Assembly: GCF_022524345.1 (NCBI RefSeq)
Contig: NZ_JAKWJU010000002.1
Location: forward strand, 5,384,001-5,448,000
Length of the DNA stretch: 64,000 nucleotides
Source of the DNA: Streptomyces marispadix
GTDB lineage: Bacteria; Actinomycetota; Actinomycetes; Streptomycetales; Streptomycetaceae
Direction of reading: 5' to 3'
Each line of letters begins with the position of its first letter. Position 1 is the first letter of the stretch. The notes beneath the pieces are model-generated. The model was given only the letters and a program-made list of their open reading frames with translations, was not told the origin of the DNA and did no database searches. Position numbers and translations under genes: made by a program. Of the stretch, positions 55,144 to 63,874 are shown piece by piece.

Positions 55144-55529
55144 TTCTCCCCCTGGCCCGTGAACGGTTCGTATGGGCGCGGCCCCCGGCCGTGGCCGCGG
55201 TACGGCGCGGGCCGTCTCCCCCGGAAACCGGCCCCCTGACATGGGACGCCGCCCGCGGCCCCTCGTTTCGGAAGGCACGCGAGGACCGCGAGTTGTAGCG
55301 CCGCACGGACACGATCGTCGACGAAGCGTTGCCTGATAGGTGTCCGACTGGCCGGTCGGTTCGCCAAGTCGCCGGATTTGCACCGTCGTTGTTCGGTTCA
55401 TGTTGTTACGGGCGCCGGTTGTGAAAGTGAACAACGCGGCTCTGGTACGGCTGATGACGAAGGCCCGTCTTGCCGCCCGGCGTCTTGCCGCCCGGCCGAA
55501 GGCGGGCGCTCGGGAGATACGGGGGAGAG
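55144..55529. other. Gene-free divergent promoter region
   Basis: About 385 bases between the divergent STAND and winged-helix genes. Short frames here lack coding character. A tandem CTTGCCGCCCGG duplication lies at about 55470-55497. Confidence 0.5.
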
Positions 55530-56516
55530 ATGAACGGATCGGTGCTGAAGCTGGGACCGCTCGACGAGCTCAGGGTGTCGGTGGGGAGCCAGCCGCTGGC
55601 GACCGTCGTGTCACTGCTGGCGGACGCCCTGGGGACGGTGGCCCAGGGCGTGCCCGAACCGTGGAGGGCGGCGGCACGGCGTGCGTGCCCTCCGGCGGCG
55701 GCGAGGGCGCTGCGTCCCGCGTGCGAGAGCGGCAGGCTGTGGCTTCCGGACAGCCTCTCGCCGCAGCCGCTCGACACGGACGAAGTCCCCGTGCAGCTCG
55801 AGCGGATCGCGGCACTCGCTCCCGCCCGGCTCGCGGCGGACCTGATGCGGCGGTTCCCGTCCCGGATGCCCGCCGTATGGCAGCGGGTGCTCGACCGGCC
55901 CGGTCCGTTCGTACGCGGGTACGTGGAGGCGGCAGGGCGCATCTGGGCGTCGTTCACGCCGATGTGGCGGCGGACCCGGCATCTGCTGGAGGTGGAGGCC
56001 GAACGCGTCGGCATCGCCTCCGTCACCGGAACCCTGGAGGCGGTCCTCACCCGTCTGGGGCCGCGGATCGGCTACACCGCCGAGGGGCTGCTCCTGCCGG
56101 GCGGCCACCGCCCCCTCGCGGGCGGAAGGCCCGAACAGCGGCTGCTGATGGTGCCGTTGCTCTCCGGGGCCGACGCCTGCGCAGTCGGCATGGAAGGGGG
56201 TGGACCTGCCTGGATCGGCTATCCCGTGCCCGGACTACGGGAGTTGACGACGCTGGGGAAGCCCGCCGACGGGCGCGGGGCGGCCCCGCTGGAGACGGTT
56301 CTGGGCGCCGTGAGGGCACGAGTGCTGCGGCACGCGCACCACCGTCCCACGATGGGTGAGATCTCGGCGCTGCTGGGCTGCGCGCCCGGCGCGGTGACCC
56401 ACCACTGCAAGCAGCTTGAGGCCGCCGGTCTCGTGCGGCGCCGACGCCAGGGACAACAGGTGCGTCTGCTGCTGACGCGGCGGGGAGAGAGCCTGCTCGG
56501 AGTGCTCGCGTCCTGA
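55530..56516 (+). CDS. Winged-helix (ArsR-like) transcriptional regulator
   Basis: A 328-residue protein. The N-terminal 240 residues are an uncharacterised Ala/Arg/Leu-rich helical domain; the C-terminal 75 are a winged helix (RPTMGEISALLGCAPGAVTHHCKQLEAAGLVRRRRQGQQVRLLLT). This layout (N-terminal ligand or partner domain, ArsR-type HTH at the end) is common in Streptomyces. It converges on the ABC exporter gene of the peptide-type operon, 130 bases away, and is the closest candidate regulator. ATG 55530 has GGGGGAGAG immediately upstream. Confidence 0.8.
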   Translation: MNGSVLKLGPLDELRVSVGSQPLATVVSLLADALGTVAQGVPEPWRAAARRACPPAAARALRPACESGRLWLPDSLSPQPLDTDEVPVQLERIAALAPARLAADLMRRFPSRMPAVWQRVLDRPGPFVRGYVEAAGRIWASFTPMWRRTRHLLEVEAERVGIASVTGTLEAVLTRLGPRIGYTAEGLLLPGGHRPLAGGRPEQRLLMVPLLSGADACAVGMEGGGPAWIGYPVPGLRELTTLGKPADGRGAAPLETVLGAVRARVLRHAHHRPTMGEISALLGCAPGAVTHHCKQLEAAGLVRRRRQGQQVRLLLTRRGESLLGVLAS

Positions 56517-56646
56517 GCCCGGCGCGCCGGCAACGGAATCTGCGGCGGCCGCGGCTCGGAGGCCGCGGCCGCCGCGGGCGGGTTCTGGGCGCCTTCTGGC
56601 GGGTTGAGCCGGGCTTCTGCCGGGGCCCGCCCGGCTCTGCCCGGTT

Positions 56647-58626
56647 CTACGGCAGCGTCGCCACGGCCGCCGCACCCCCGGAGGTCTCCCCCCGAGGGGC
56701 CTCCCCGCCGGGGGCTTCACGGGCCCTGCGGTCGCCCCGCTCCTGGTAGGCGTCGGCCTGCAAGCGGAAGAGGCGGGCATAGGTCCCGTCGCTCGCCATC
56801 AGCTCCTCATGGCTGCCGTGCTCGGTCACCCTGCCGGAGTCCATGACGTAAATGCGGTCCGCGGCACGGACGTTGGAGAAGCGGTGCGAGATCACCAGCA
56901 CCGTGCGGCCCGCGAACAGGCGCCGGATGTGCCGGAAGAGGTCGGCCTCCGCCTGCGGGTCGAGGGACGCGGTCGGCTCGTCCAGGATCACGAACGGAGC
57001 GTCCCGGTAGAAGGCCCGCGCCAGGGCCAGCCGCTGCCACTGTCCCAGCGACAGATCGGCGCCACCGGTGAACTCCTTGCTGAGGACCGTCTCATAGCCC
57101 CGCGGCAGCGCCGCCACGACACCGCCCGCGCCCGCGTCGGCCGCCGCGGCGGCCACCGCCTCCGGGTCGGCCGGTGAACCGGGGCGCCCGAAGGCGATGT
57201 TGTCGCGGACGGTCATCTTGAAGCGTACGAAGTCCTGGAAGACGACGGCACTGGCCGCGCGCAGCTCCGCGGGGCGGGGCACGCTCCGCCCGTCCCACAG
57301 CAGACGGCCGCCGTCCGGCTCGTACAGGCCCGCAAGCAGCTTCGCCAGCGTGGACTTGCCGGAGCCGTTGGCTCCGACGACGGCGATCACCTCACCGGCG
57401 CCCAGCTCCACCGACACCTCGCGCAGCGCGGGCCCGGCAGACCCGGGATAGCTGAACGTCAGCTTCTCGGCGCGCAGTTGACGGAAACCGGACGGATGAC
57501 AGAACGCGGAAGAGGCATCGGGGCGCGTGCCGCCGGTGTCCGTGCCGTCCGCCGTGAAGACCCTGACGTCCTTCATATAGGCCGCCGAGGCGCCGATGTT
57601 GTTCAGCACGTAGCCGAGCATCTGGACCCGGGTCGCGAGCATGAGCAGAGCGCCGGTCGCGGCGAGAGCGGTGGGCAGTTGGACTCCGCCGCTGCGGACC
57701 GTCCACCACATCGCGGCCACCACCGACACGAACACCGCGTCCCCGAGGAGCCTGGCGACCGCCTTGCGCCGCGTGTGGCGGCTCTGCATGTCCGTGGTGG
57801 AGGCGATCTCCTCGGCGTAGCGGCCTTCCCACCTGTCCTGGAGCGTGTCTCCCAGCCCGAGGGCCCGGATCTCCTTGGCCGCGTCCTGGCCCGCGAGAAG
57901 CTGCTCCAGATACTCGCGCACCCGCCTGCCCTCGGCCAGGCGCCCGTGCAGCCGGTAGTCGGCGTTGCGTTCGTCGCGGGCGGCCTTCAGCACGGGCAGT
58001 ACGGACAGTGCCGTGAAGGGCAGCAACCACCAGGCCATCACGGCGAACGCGGCGGAGACGGCGGCCATGCTCAGCAGGGCCTGTACGGCGCCGATCAGCG
58101 CCGTCACCACCACCACCGGCTGTGAACGGGACGCGAACACCGCCCTCTTGAGCCGGTCGTGGAAGGCGGGGTCCTCGAAGAGCGCGAGTTCCGAACGGGC
58201 GGCGCTGCGCAGCACCCCCGCCATGATGTGCCGGTCGACCTTCACCGTCAGCACCCGCTGCCATCCGGAGGAGACGGTACGCAGCACCCCGCCGGCGGAG
58301 GCCAGCACCACCAGCCCGCACAGCGAGGCGATCAGCCCGTCCTCGGCGCTGCGGCCCTTGCCGCCGACGGAGAACGCCGTGCCGAGGGTGTCCCGCAGCA
58401 CCAGCACCAGTACGCCCATGCCGACGGCTGTAAGCAACTGCACCGCGACGACGCCGCACAGGCGCCTGCGGTCCGCCTGCCAGGCCGCGCGCACGATGAA
58501 CGCACACGCCTGGATCAACTCGCGTGCCGTGACCCGGCGTTCGCTCTCGTCCGTGCCGTCCTCACGGGCCGCGGCGCTCGTATGACCGGCAGCGTCCGTA
58601 CGGTTCTCCCGGGCGTCTCGCCTCAT
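56647..58626 (-). CDS. ABC exporter, fused membrane and ATPase domains
   Basis: A 659-residue half-transporter. Cytoplasmic N-terminus (1-50), six membrane segments (about 60-345) and an ATPase domain with Walker A VGANGSGKST, signature LSLGQWQRLALARA, Walker B FVILDEPTASLD and H-loop VISHRFS. It is of the MsbA/lantibiotic-exporter type found as the D protein of lasso-peptide clusters. No peptidase C39 domain is present. The frame is open upstream, but ATG 58626 has GGGAGGGA six bases before it and lies 14 bases after the S9 gene. Last gene of the operon; probably exports the mature peptide or gives immunity. Confidence 0.9.
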   Translation of the reverse strand: MRRDARENRTDAAGHTSAAAREDGTDESERRVTARELIQACAFIVRAAWQADRRRLCGVVAVQLLTAVGMGVLVLVLRDTLGTAFSVGGKGRSAEDGLIASLCGLVVLASAGGVLRTVSSGWQRVLTVKVDRHIMAGVLRSAARSELALFEDPAFHDRLKRAVFASRSQPVVVVTALIGAVQALLSMAAVSAAFAVMAWWLLPFTALSVLPVLKAARDERNADYRLHGRLAEGRRVREYLEQLLAGQDAAKEIRALGLGDTLQDRWEGRYAEEIASTTDMQSRHTRRKAVARLLGDAVFVSVVAAMWWTVRSGGVQLPTALAATGALLMLATRVQMLGYVLNNIGASAAYMKDVRVFTADGTDTGGTRPDASSAFCHPSGFRQLRAEKLTFSYPGSAGPALREVSVELGAGEVIAVVGANGSGKSTLAKLLAGLYEPDGGRLLWDGRSVPRPAELRAASAVVFQDFVRFKMTVRDNIAFGRPGSPADPEAVAAAAADAGAGGVVAALPRGYETVLSKEFTGGADLSLGQWQRLALARAFYRDAPFVILDEPTASLDPQAEADLFRHIRRLFAGRTVLVISHRFSNVRAADRIYVMDSGRVTEHGSHEELMASDGTYARLFRLQADAYQERGDRRAREAPGGEAPRGETSGGAAAVATLP

Positions 58627-58640
58627 CGGTAAGTCCCTCC

Positions 58641-61253
58641 CTATCCGCCGACGTGTCCGCCGACCTGTCCGCCGACCGGTTCTCCGGTACGGGCGGCGGA
58701 GGCGGCGGCGCAGGTCCTCAGCCACGCCTCGTGCTCCGAGGTCACCGTCGTGAGGCTCTCCCGGTGACGGAAGGTGTGTCCCTCGCGGGGGAGGAGGACG
58801 AGGCGGGCCCGTCCGCCCGTCGCGACCACCGCCCGGTACAGCCCGACTGCCTGGTCCGGCGGCGTCGAGGGATTGGTGTCGTCGCAGCCGTGCACCAGCA
58901 GCACCGGCCGCGACAGTCGCCCGGCGAAGTCCAGGGCGCTGAACGCCCGGTACAGACCGGGGACTTGCCAGTAGCTTCGGCGCTCGTACTGGAAGCCCTC
59001 CGGGGTGAGCGTCCGGTTGTAGCAGCCGCTGTGGGCGACGGCACCGGCGAGATCCGGGCAGTGTGCCAGCGCGACGAGTGCGACCGTGGCGGCGAAGCTG
59101 TGCCCGCCCACGATCACGGGACCGGTACGCCCATGGGTACCGCGCAGCGCGGTCACCGCCTGCTCGACGCCGTGGACGATCTGCTGCCTCAGCTCCTCCG
59201 CGCGTGCGCCGTCGGGCCAGTGAAGGGGGAGGTCGAGCAGCGCGGCCGGTGCTCGCAGGTCCGTCAGATGCGGCACGGCCTCGGCGGACGCGCCGGTGCC
59301 GCTGTCCCCCGGTTCCGCACGGCGTACATGGAGCCACAGCAACTGCCCTGTCGTGACAGGGTCGTCGGCGCCTTCTGGGCCGGTGCCTGCCGGGTCGCCG
59401 CATTCCGGATCGGTGCCTTCGCGGCCGGTGCCTGCCCTGTCCGTGCGGTGGGGGAGCGGTGACAGCCGTGCGCTCACGCCGCCGCGGGCGGGGGGAAGGC
59501 CGAGCGCGGGCGGCTTCGGCGCCGTCGGTGCGGGGCCCGCTGCGATCAGCTTCTCCGGAACGGGAGCGTCCACCGTTTTCAACAGTCCGTCGTGCAGTTC
59601 ATGGCAGCGGAATCGGCCGCCTCGGCAGACGACGAGACGGGGCGGACCGTCGCCGTCGGCGCTCGCGCGGGCGGACTCCAGCGCCGGCCCCCCTTCGCCG
59701 GGCGGGAGTTCGGGCGGGGGTTCCAGCACGGTGCGTGCCGAGCCCCGCGCCGGATCGACGACGAGGAAACCCGCGCGCCCCTCCCGTACGCACTGGACGA
59801 CGACGCCGCCTTCGTACTCGGTGGCGAAGGGGCCGAGCCGTTCGAGTCCGTCCGGTAGGCGAAGGAGCCGGTCTGCGGGGGAATCCGTCCCGGGCCTCGC
59901 GGCGCTCGCGGCGGTCAGCAGTCCTGCACGGTGCCGACTGAGCACCACCGGTCCGCCGCTTACGGTCACACACGCCCACCATCGCGGCGGATCGTCGTCT
60001 CCGTGCGGCAGCGAAAGCCGGTGTGCGGCGGGCAGTTCGCCGGTGCGGGAAGCATCTGCGGCGGATACGGGTACGGGACTGACGCCCGGCGTGGGGACGG
60101 CCCGTGCGGCGGACGTCCTCGGTGAGAGCCCCGATGTGTCGGCTGCGTCGTCCCGTATGGGGGAAGTCACCTCTGCGGCAGGGGCGTTGCGCACCTCGAC
60201 GACGGTCCCCTCCGCGCGTTCGGAGGCCGCCGCGAGGGTGTGGCCGAGGCCGTGCGCCCAGCGGGTGCTCGCCGGTACGGGCGTCCATTCCGCTTCGCCG
60301 TCGTCGGCCGGCAGCACGGCCCGCGACCAGCCGAGCCCGTCGCCGGAGCGGGGAGCCGGGACCGGTTCGCCGTGTGCGGCGGTGGCGTGCTCGACGAGCA
60401 GACGGCTGCCGTCGGGCGAGGGCGCGAGCCCGCCCACCAGCAGGGGCGGGGTGAGGGTGCGCAGCACGCCGGTCGCCGGGTGGAGCAGCGAGACGGACGC
60501 CCCCGCGATGCGCCGCAGTTCGCCGAGGCCCGGGAGGAAGGCGACATGGCGTGGGCCCTCCGCCTCGTACACCACCGGCGACCACTGATTCACCGCTGCT
60601 CCGTGCGGATCGTCCGCGTCGCGCGGGTCGTGCGGGTCGTTCAGGTCGTCCGCGCCGTCCATCGGGGGGCGGCCCCGCTCGGCGAAGGGCCGGGTCAGCA
60701 GGGCGAGTTCACCGTCCGCGCACCAGGCGAACGTGGGCAGCCCCGGGCGGCGGCACGACAGCGACAAGGCCGCCCGTACCTCCTCATAGACGGTCAGCCG
60801 CTCGTCGGCGTAGTCGGCGGTCCACGGATGCAGGGCTCCGTTCCGCTGTACGAGCCCCGCGAGAATCGGCAGCCGGGGGTGCCAGGCCAGCCCCGCGGCG
60901 AGCAGCGTGCGCACCGGCAGCTCCCATGGCCGTGCCCTACGGGCGCCGCCGACGGTGACGCGGGCATGCCGGGCGCGGGCCGGGGCGACGCCGCCGAGCA
61001 CGGGGTCGACGATCAGGTCCCGCCAGTGCTCACTCGCCGGGTGGTACTCGTCCACGGACGGCTGCCGGGCGTGGCGCAGCACGGCCCACATGGTCAGGCC
61101 GGGGCCGAAGTGCACGGTCTCCCGGTCGAGTTCGCGAGGCTCGTCCGCGGTCGCGGAACTTGGCCGAACCGCAAGCGCCCCCGCCGCCCCCGGTGCTCCC
61201 GGTGTCGCCGTCGCCCCCGCCGCCGTGAGCGTGTCAGGCGGCATGCGGCACAT
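58641..61253 (-). CDS. S9 prolyl-oligopeptidase-type serine hydrolase
   Basis: An 870-residue protein. The N-terminal about 600 residues look like a degenerate beta-propeller (repeats ending in P-DG-S/L-like strings such as LAPSPDGSRLLVEHA). The C-terminal alpha/beta-hydrolase has nucleophile GGHSFAA (Ser near 719), Asp in HGCDDTNPS (near 790) and His in REGHTFRHRES (near 823): an intact triad. POP-type enzymes cut short peptides; lasso isopeptidases of proteobacteria belong to the same fold. No signal peptide. The start (61253 or 61244) overlaps the previous gene. In this operon it may trim, linearise or detoxify the peptide. Confidence 0.85.
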   Translation of the reverse strand: MCRMPPDTLTAAGATATPGAPGAAGALAVRPSSATADEPRELDRETVHFGPGLTMWAVLRHARQPSVDEYHPASEHWRDLIVDPVLGGVAPARARHARVTVGGARRARPWELPVRTLLAAGLAWHPRLPILAGLVQRNGALHPWTADYADERLTVYEEVRAALSLSCRRPGLPTFAWCADGELALLTRPFAERGRPPMDGADDLNDPHDPRDADDPHGAAVNQWSPVVYEAEGPRHVAFLPGLGELRRIAGASVSLLHPATGVLRTLTPPLLVGGLAPSPDGSRLLVEHATAAHGEPVPAPRSGDGLGWSRAVLPADDGEAEWTPVPASTRWAHGLGHTLAAASERAEGTVVEVRNAPAAEVTSPIRDDAADTSGLSPRTSAARAVPTPGVSPVPVSAADASRTGELPAAHRLSLPHGDDDPPRWWACVTVSGGPVVLSRHRAGLLTAASAARPGTDSPADRLLRLPDGLERLGPFATEYEGGVVVQCVREGRAGFLVVDPARGSARTVLEPPPELPPGEGGPALESARASADGDGPPRLVVCRGGRFRCHELHDGLLKTVDAPVPEKLIAAGPAPTAPKPPALGLPPARGGVSARLSPLPHRTDRAGTGREGTDPECGDPAGTGPEGADDPVTTGQLLWLHVRRAEPGDSGTGASAEAVPHLTDLRAPAALLDLPLHWPDGARAEELRQQIVHGVEQAVTALRGTHGRTGPVIVGGHSFAATVALVALAHCPDLAGAVAHSGCYNRTLTPEGFQYERRSYWQVPGLYRAFSALDFAGRLSRPVLLVHGCDDTNPSTPPDQAVGLYRAVVATGGRARLVLLPREGHTFRHRESLTTVTSEHEAWLRTCAAASAARTGEPVGGQVGGHVGG

Positions 61254-62037
61254 CCCGTGCGGTGATCACGATGGTGTCGATCAGCGCCTTGACCGCACCG
61301 ATGCCGGACACCGGAGTGCACACGGCCTCGCCGGAGCCGTCGACCGGCACGGCGGCGGGCACCGACATCTCGGCCATGTCCGGGGGCAGTTCGCTGCCGC
61401 CCTCGACGACGTTCGTCTCGACGCGTTCCCGGCGCGCGGGCTCCATCTCGCCGATGAGCTGCCTGAGCGCACGGCACGCGGGGCAGTTGGCCGACACATA
61501 GAGCCGTACACCGGCGACCGTGCTGTCGCATCCGGCCGCGGCCTCCGCGGCGGCCTCCTGCTCCGCCTTCGCCCTGCGGCGGTCGGCGACGAGCACTCCG
61601 GCGGCCGTGGCCGCGGCGGCCACCGCCGCGACCGTGCCGCGCAGCCGTGGCCGGGCGGGCAGCCGGGGAGCGAGCAGCGCCGCGGCGACGGCGGCTCCCG
61701 CCGCGTTGGCTCCCACGTGTGCACGGCCCACGGTCGCCAGCCGCGCCGCGCCGAAGCAGGCACAGCGCTCGCCGTGCAGGGACTGTGCGACGGCGGTCAG
61801 CGTGCCGTAGGCAGCAAGCGCGGCGGCCGGAGCCGCCCGGCCGGGAAGCAGCACGAGCCCGGCGGCGGCGGCGAGTTCGGCACCGCCTGCGAGCTTCGGA
61901 CCGCGCGGAGCGCGCAGCGGCCCGGAACGGAACGGCCACGCCAGGCGGTCCGCCGGCGTGAGGAGCTTCGCCGCTCCGCCCGCGATCAGCGGTCCGGCGA
62001 GGGCGGCAAGCGCGGCCTGCGGAATTCGGGATGGCAT
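61234..62037 (-). CDS. MauE/DoxX-type membrane protein fused to a thioredoxin-like domain
   Basis: A 267-residue protein. Four to five membrane segments (about 5-165) with the MauE-type cysteine motif HGERCACFG near residue 91; then a short soluble part with a redox CxxC (SANCPACRALRQL near 184) in a thioredoxin-like fold. Such proteins pass electrons across the membrane and support disulfide formation or reduction of exported products; disulfide-containing lasso clusters encode comparable oxidoreductases. It starts six bases after the PqqD-like gene ends. Confidence 0.85.
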   Translation of the reverse strand: MPSRIPQAALAALAGPLIAGGAAKLLTPADRLAWPFRSGPLRAPRGPKLAGGAELAAAAGLVLLPGRAAPAAALAAYGTLTAVAQSLHGERCACFGAARLATVGRAHVGANAAGAAVAAALLAPRLPARPRLRGTVAAVAAAATAAGVLVADRRRAKAEQEAAAEAAAGCDSTVAGVRLYVSANCPACRALRQLIGEMEPARRERVETNVVEGGSELPPDMAEMSVPAAVPVDGSGEAVCTPVSGIGAVKALIDTIVITARDVPHAA

Positions 62038-62043
62038 GGGACC

Positions 62044-62409
62044 TCACTTCGCGACGTCGGTGACCTGGAGCCACCGGGAATCCATCAGGTCGCGGACCAC
62101 CCGCAGTGCCTCGGGGTCGTCCGGATCGGGGCGTTCTCCGGCCAGCAGCCGCCCCAGCAGCGCGGCGTCACGCTCGTCGCACTCGGCGAGCGCGAGCGTC
62201 CTGCCGTGCAGCAGCACCGCACCGCCGTACGGAAGCCACGTCAGCCGTACGTCCGGGGCGAGCGCCAGGCCCTTCGCGGCGGCCGGAGGCGGCGACGAGG
62301 ACGGAGACGACGGTGACGCTGACGGTGCCGGGGGCGACGGTGACGCCGAGGGCGACTGTGACGACGGATGAGAAGACGCAGGAGTCATCGGAGTCAGCCC
62401 TTCAGCCAT
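62044..62409 (-). CDS. PqqD-like RiPP recognition element protein
   Basis: The conserved part (LAPDVRLTWLPYGGAVLLHGRTLALAECDERDAALLGRLLAG ... LRVVRDLMDSRWLQVTDV) is the PqqD/RRE winged-helix fold that binds leader peptides for modifying enzymes; in lasso clusters it is the B1 (E) protein. It is preceded by about 35 residues almost wholly Ser, Pro and Ala, encoded by short repeats, which is not usual. Two in-frame ATGs are possible (62409, 121 residues; 62388, 114 residues). Either overlaps the preceding gene, so translation is coupled. Confidence 0.85.
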   Translation of the reverse strand: MAEGLTPMTPASSHPSSQSPSASPSPPAPSASPSSPSSSPPPAAAKGLALAPDVRLTWLPYGGAVLLHGRTLALAECDERDAALLGRLLAGERPDPDDPEALRVVRDLMDSRWLQVTDVAK

Positions 62410-63874
62410 CGGTCGATCCACAGCAGTCGCAGCAGCGGCAGCGCCTGGTCCGTGCGGCCGGGGCTCTGCCGCAGCAGACCCGTCACGGTGTCCGCCTCGA
62501 TGAGCCCCATGTCGGCGAGTGCGCTCTCCCGTTCCAGCTCGGCGACGACCTTCGCGCTCTCCCGGTGCAGATACGCGGCGGCTGCCAGGCGCAGGTCGTA
62601 GGAGGACGAGGCACGGCGCAGCCCGCGCAGCCGGTGGCGGGCCACCGCACCCGTCAACGGCCTGTTGTTGCGGAAGACTCCGCGTGAGATGCGGCCCAGC
62701 CGCTCGGCGGGGACGGCCTCCATCGCCGCCAGCACCGTCGGATCGGTGGCCGGGAAGACCGTCCCGTCCCAGGCGACCCGCTCGGTCACGCCCGCGTCGG
62801 CCCGGCCCAGCAGCGGACCCAGGAAGTCCAGATGGTCCTTCCACACGGACAACGACGCCTGCTGGACGGTCTGTAGCGCCACACGTCCCTCGGCCGTCAT
62901 GCCCGGCAGATCCCTGCGGCCCAGTGGAACCGGCGGGGGCGCGTCCGGCGGCTGAGCGTCCGCGGGCGCGTCCGGGGCGGGCTTGTCGCTGCGCACGACG
63001 CCCTGCTCCAGCAGCGCGGCGGCCTCCTCCAACCCGGAGAGCACACCGGAGAGATGGAACGGCTCGCATGTCAGCAGCCGCCAGTCGCGACGGCCCCTCG
63101 GTACGTCCGGGAGCTTCGCCGCCGTCAGGTCCTCCAGCAGCGCCGCCGAGACGAGCGGACGCCCGGCGGCCTCGGTGAGGGCCGCCGCGATCCTGCGCGG
63201 GAAGACCACGTCCGGCAGCGGGGGCGTCAGTCCGCCGAGGGGCACGCTGTGGTGGTCCAGCAGCCCGTACACGTCGAGCGGCACCCGCTGTACGTCGAGC
63301 CCCGGCACGGCGGCGAGTGCGGGCCGCTCGCCGGGCAGGCCCAACTCCGCGTGCATCAGCGGCGGCCGGTGTCCCGCGCTCAGCGCGGCCACGGCCACGA
63401 AGGCCGACGAAAGCCCTCCGCCGTAGGCGATCGCATAGCCGCCGGGGATGCCGTCCAGCACGTCGGCGACGGCGCTCAGCAGCCCAGGAGGCTCCTGCGG
63501 GAGCGCGGGCCGCCGCCTGGTGACTCCGGCGCCGTCGGCCCGTACGCTCACCGAGGCGCCCAGGGACAGGCGCCGCACCCCGGGCAGGGACGTGGCGTCC
63601 GGCGGCGGTGCCAGGCCGTGCACCAGCGCCAGCAGGGTGCCCGCGCCCGGCACGTCCCGGCCGGTGCCGTCCGTGAAGTCCCGCGCGTTCTCGCTCCATT
63701 CGAGGCGGCCGGGCGCCAGGCGGTAGAAGACGTCGCCCGCGCCGAGTCCGCCGCGGGTGAGGGTGAAGCCGCGTGTGAGCCGGCCTCCACCGTCACCCCG
63801 GTCACCCCGGTCCGCTGCCGCGGCGGCGTGCAGTGCACCGCGCCGTCCCCTTCGGCGGTCACGACGTTCAGCAC
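62394..63874 (-). pseudogene. Degenerate asparagine-synthetase/lasso-cyclase-like protein, frame broken near its start
   Basis: The C-terminal 450 residues are an asparagine-synthase-type synthetase domain of the lasso macrolactam-cyclase group. The PP-loop, normally SGGxDSS, reads YGGGLSSA (about 63403-63425), and the later GGDE-type loop is absent (region SAALLEDLTAAKLPDV). The domain start (GDVFYRLAPGRLEWSENARDF) lies upstream of the first usable codon in its frame (GTG 63653). A proper start, GTG 63874, overlapping the upstream stop, is in another frame (LNVVTAEGDGAVHCTPPRQRTGV); joining them needs one base more at about 63780-63800, by the repeat GTCACCCCG GTCACCCCG. Either a sequencing error or a real break. 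If translated it may be a scaffold or pseudo-enzyme. Confidence 0.7.

Noticed and set aside
55144..56646. Search for a lasso precursor gene near the regulator
   Set aside because: No short frame there has a ribosome site plus a leader with the YxxPxL pattern; short frames are GC-bias artefacts.
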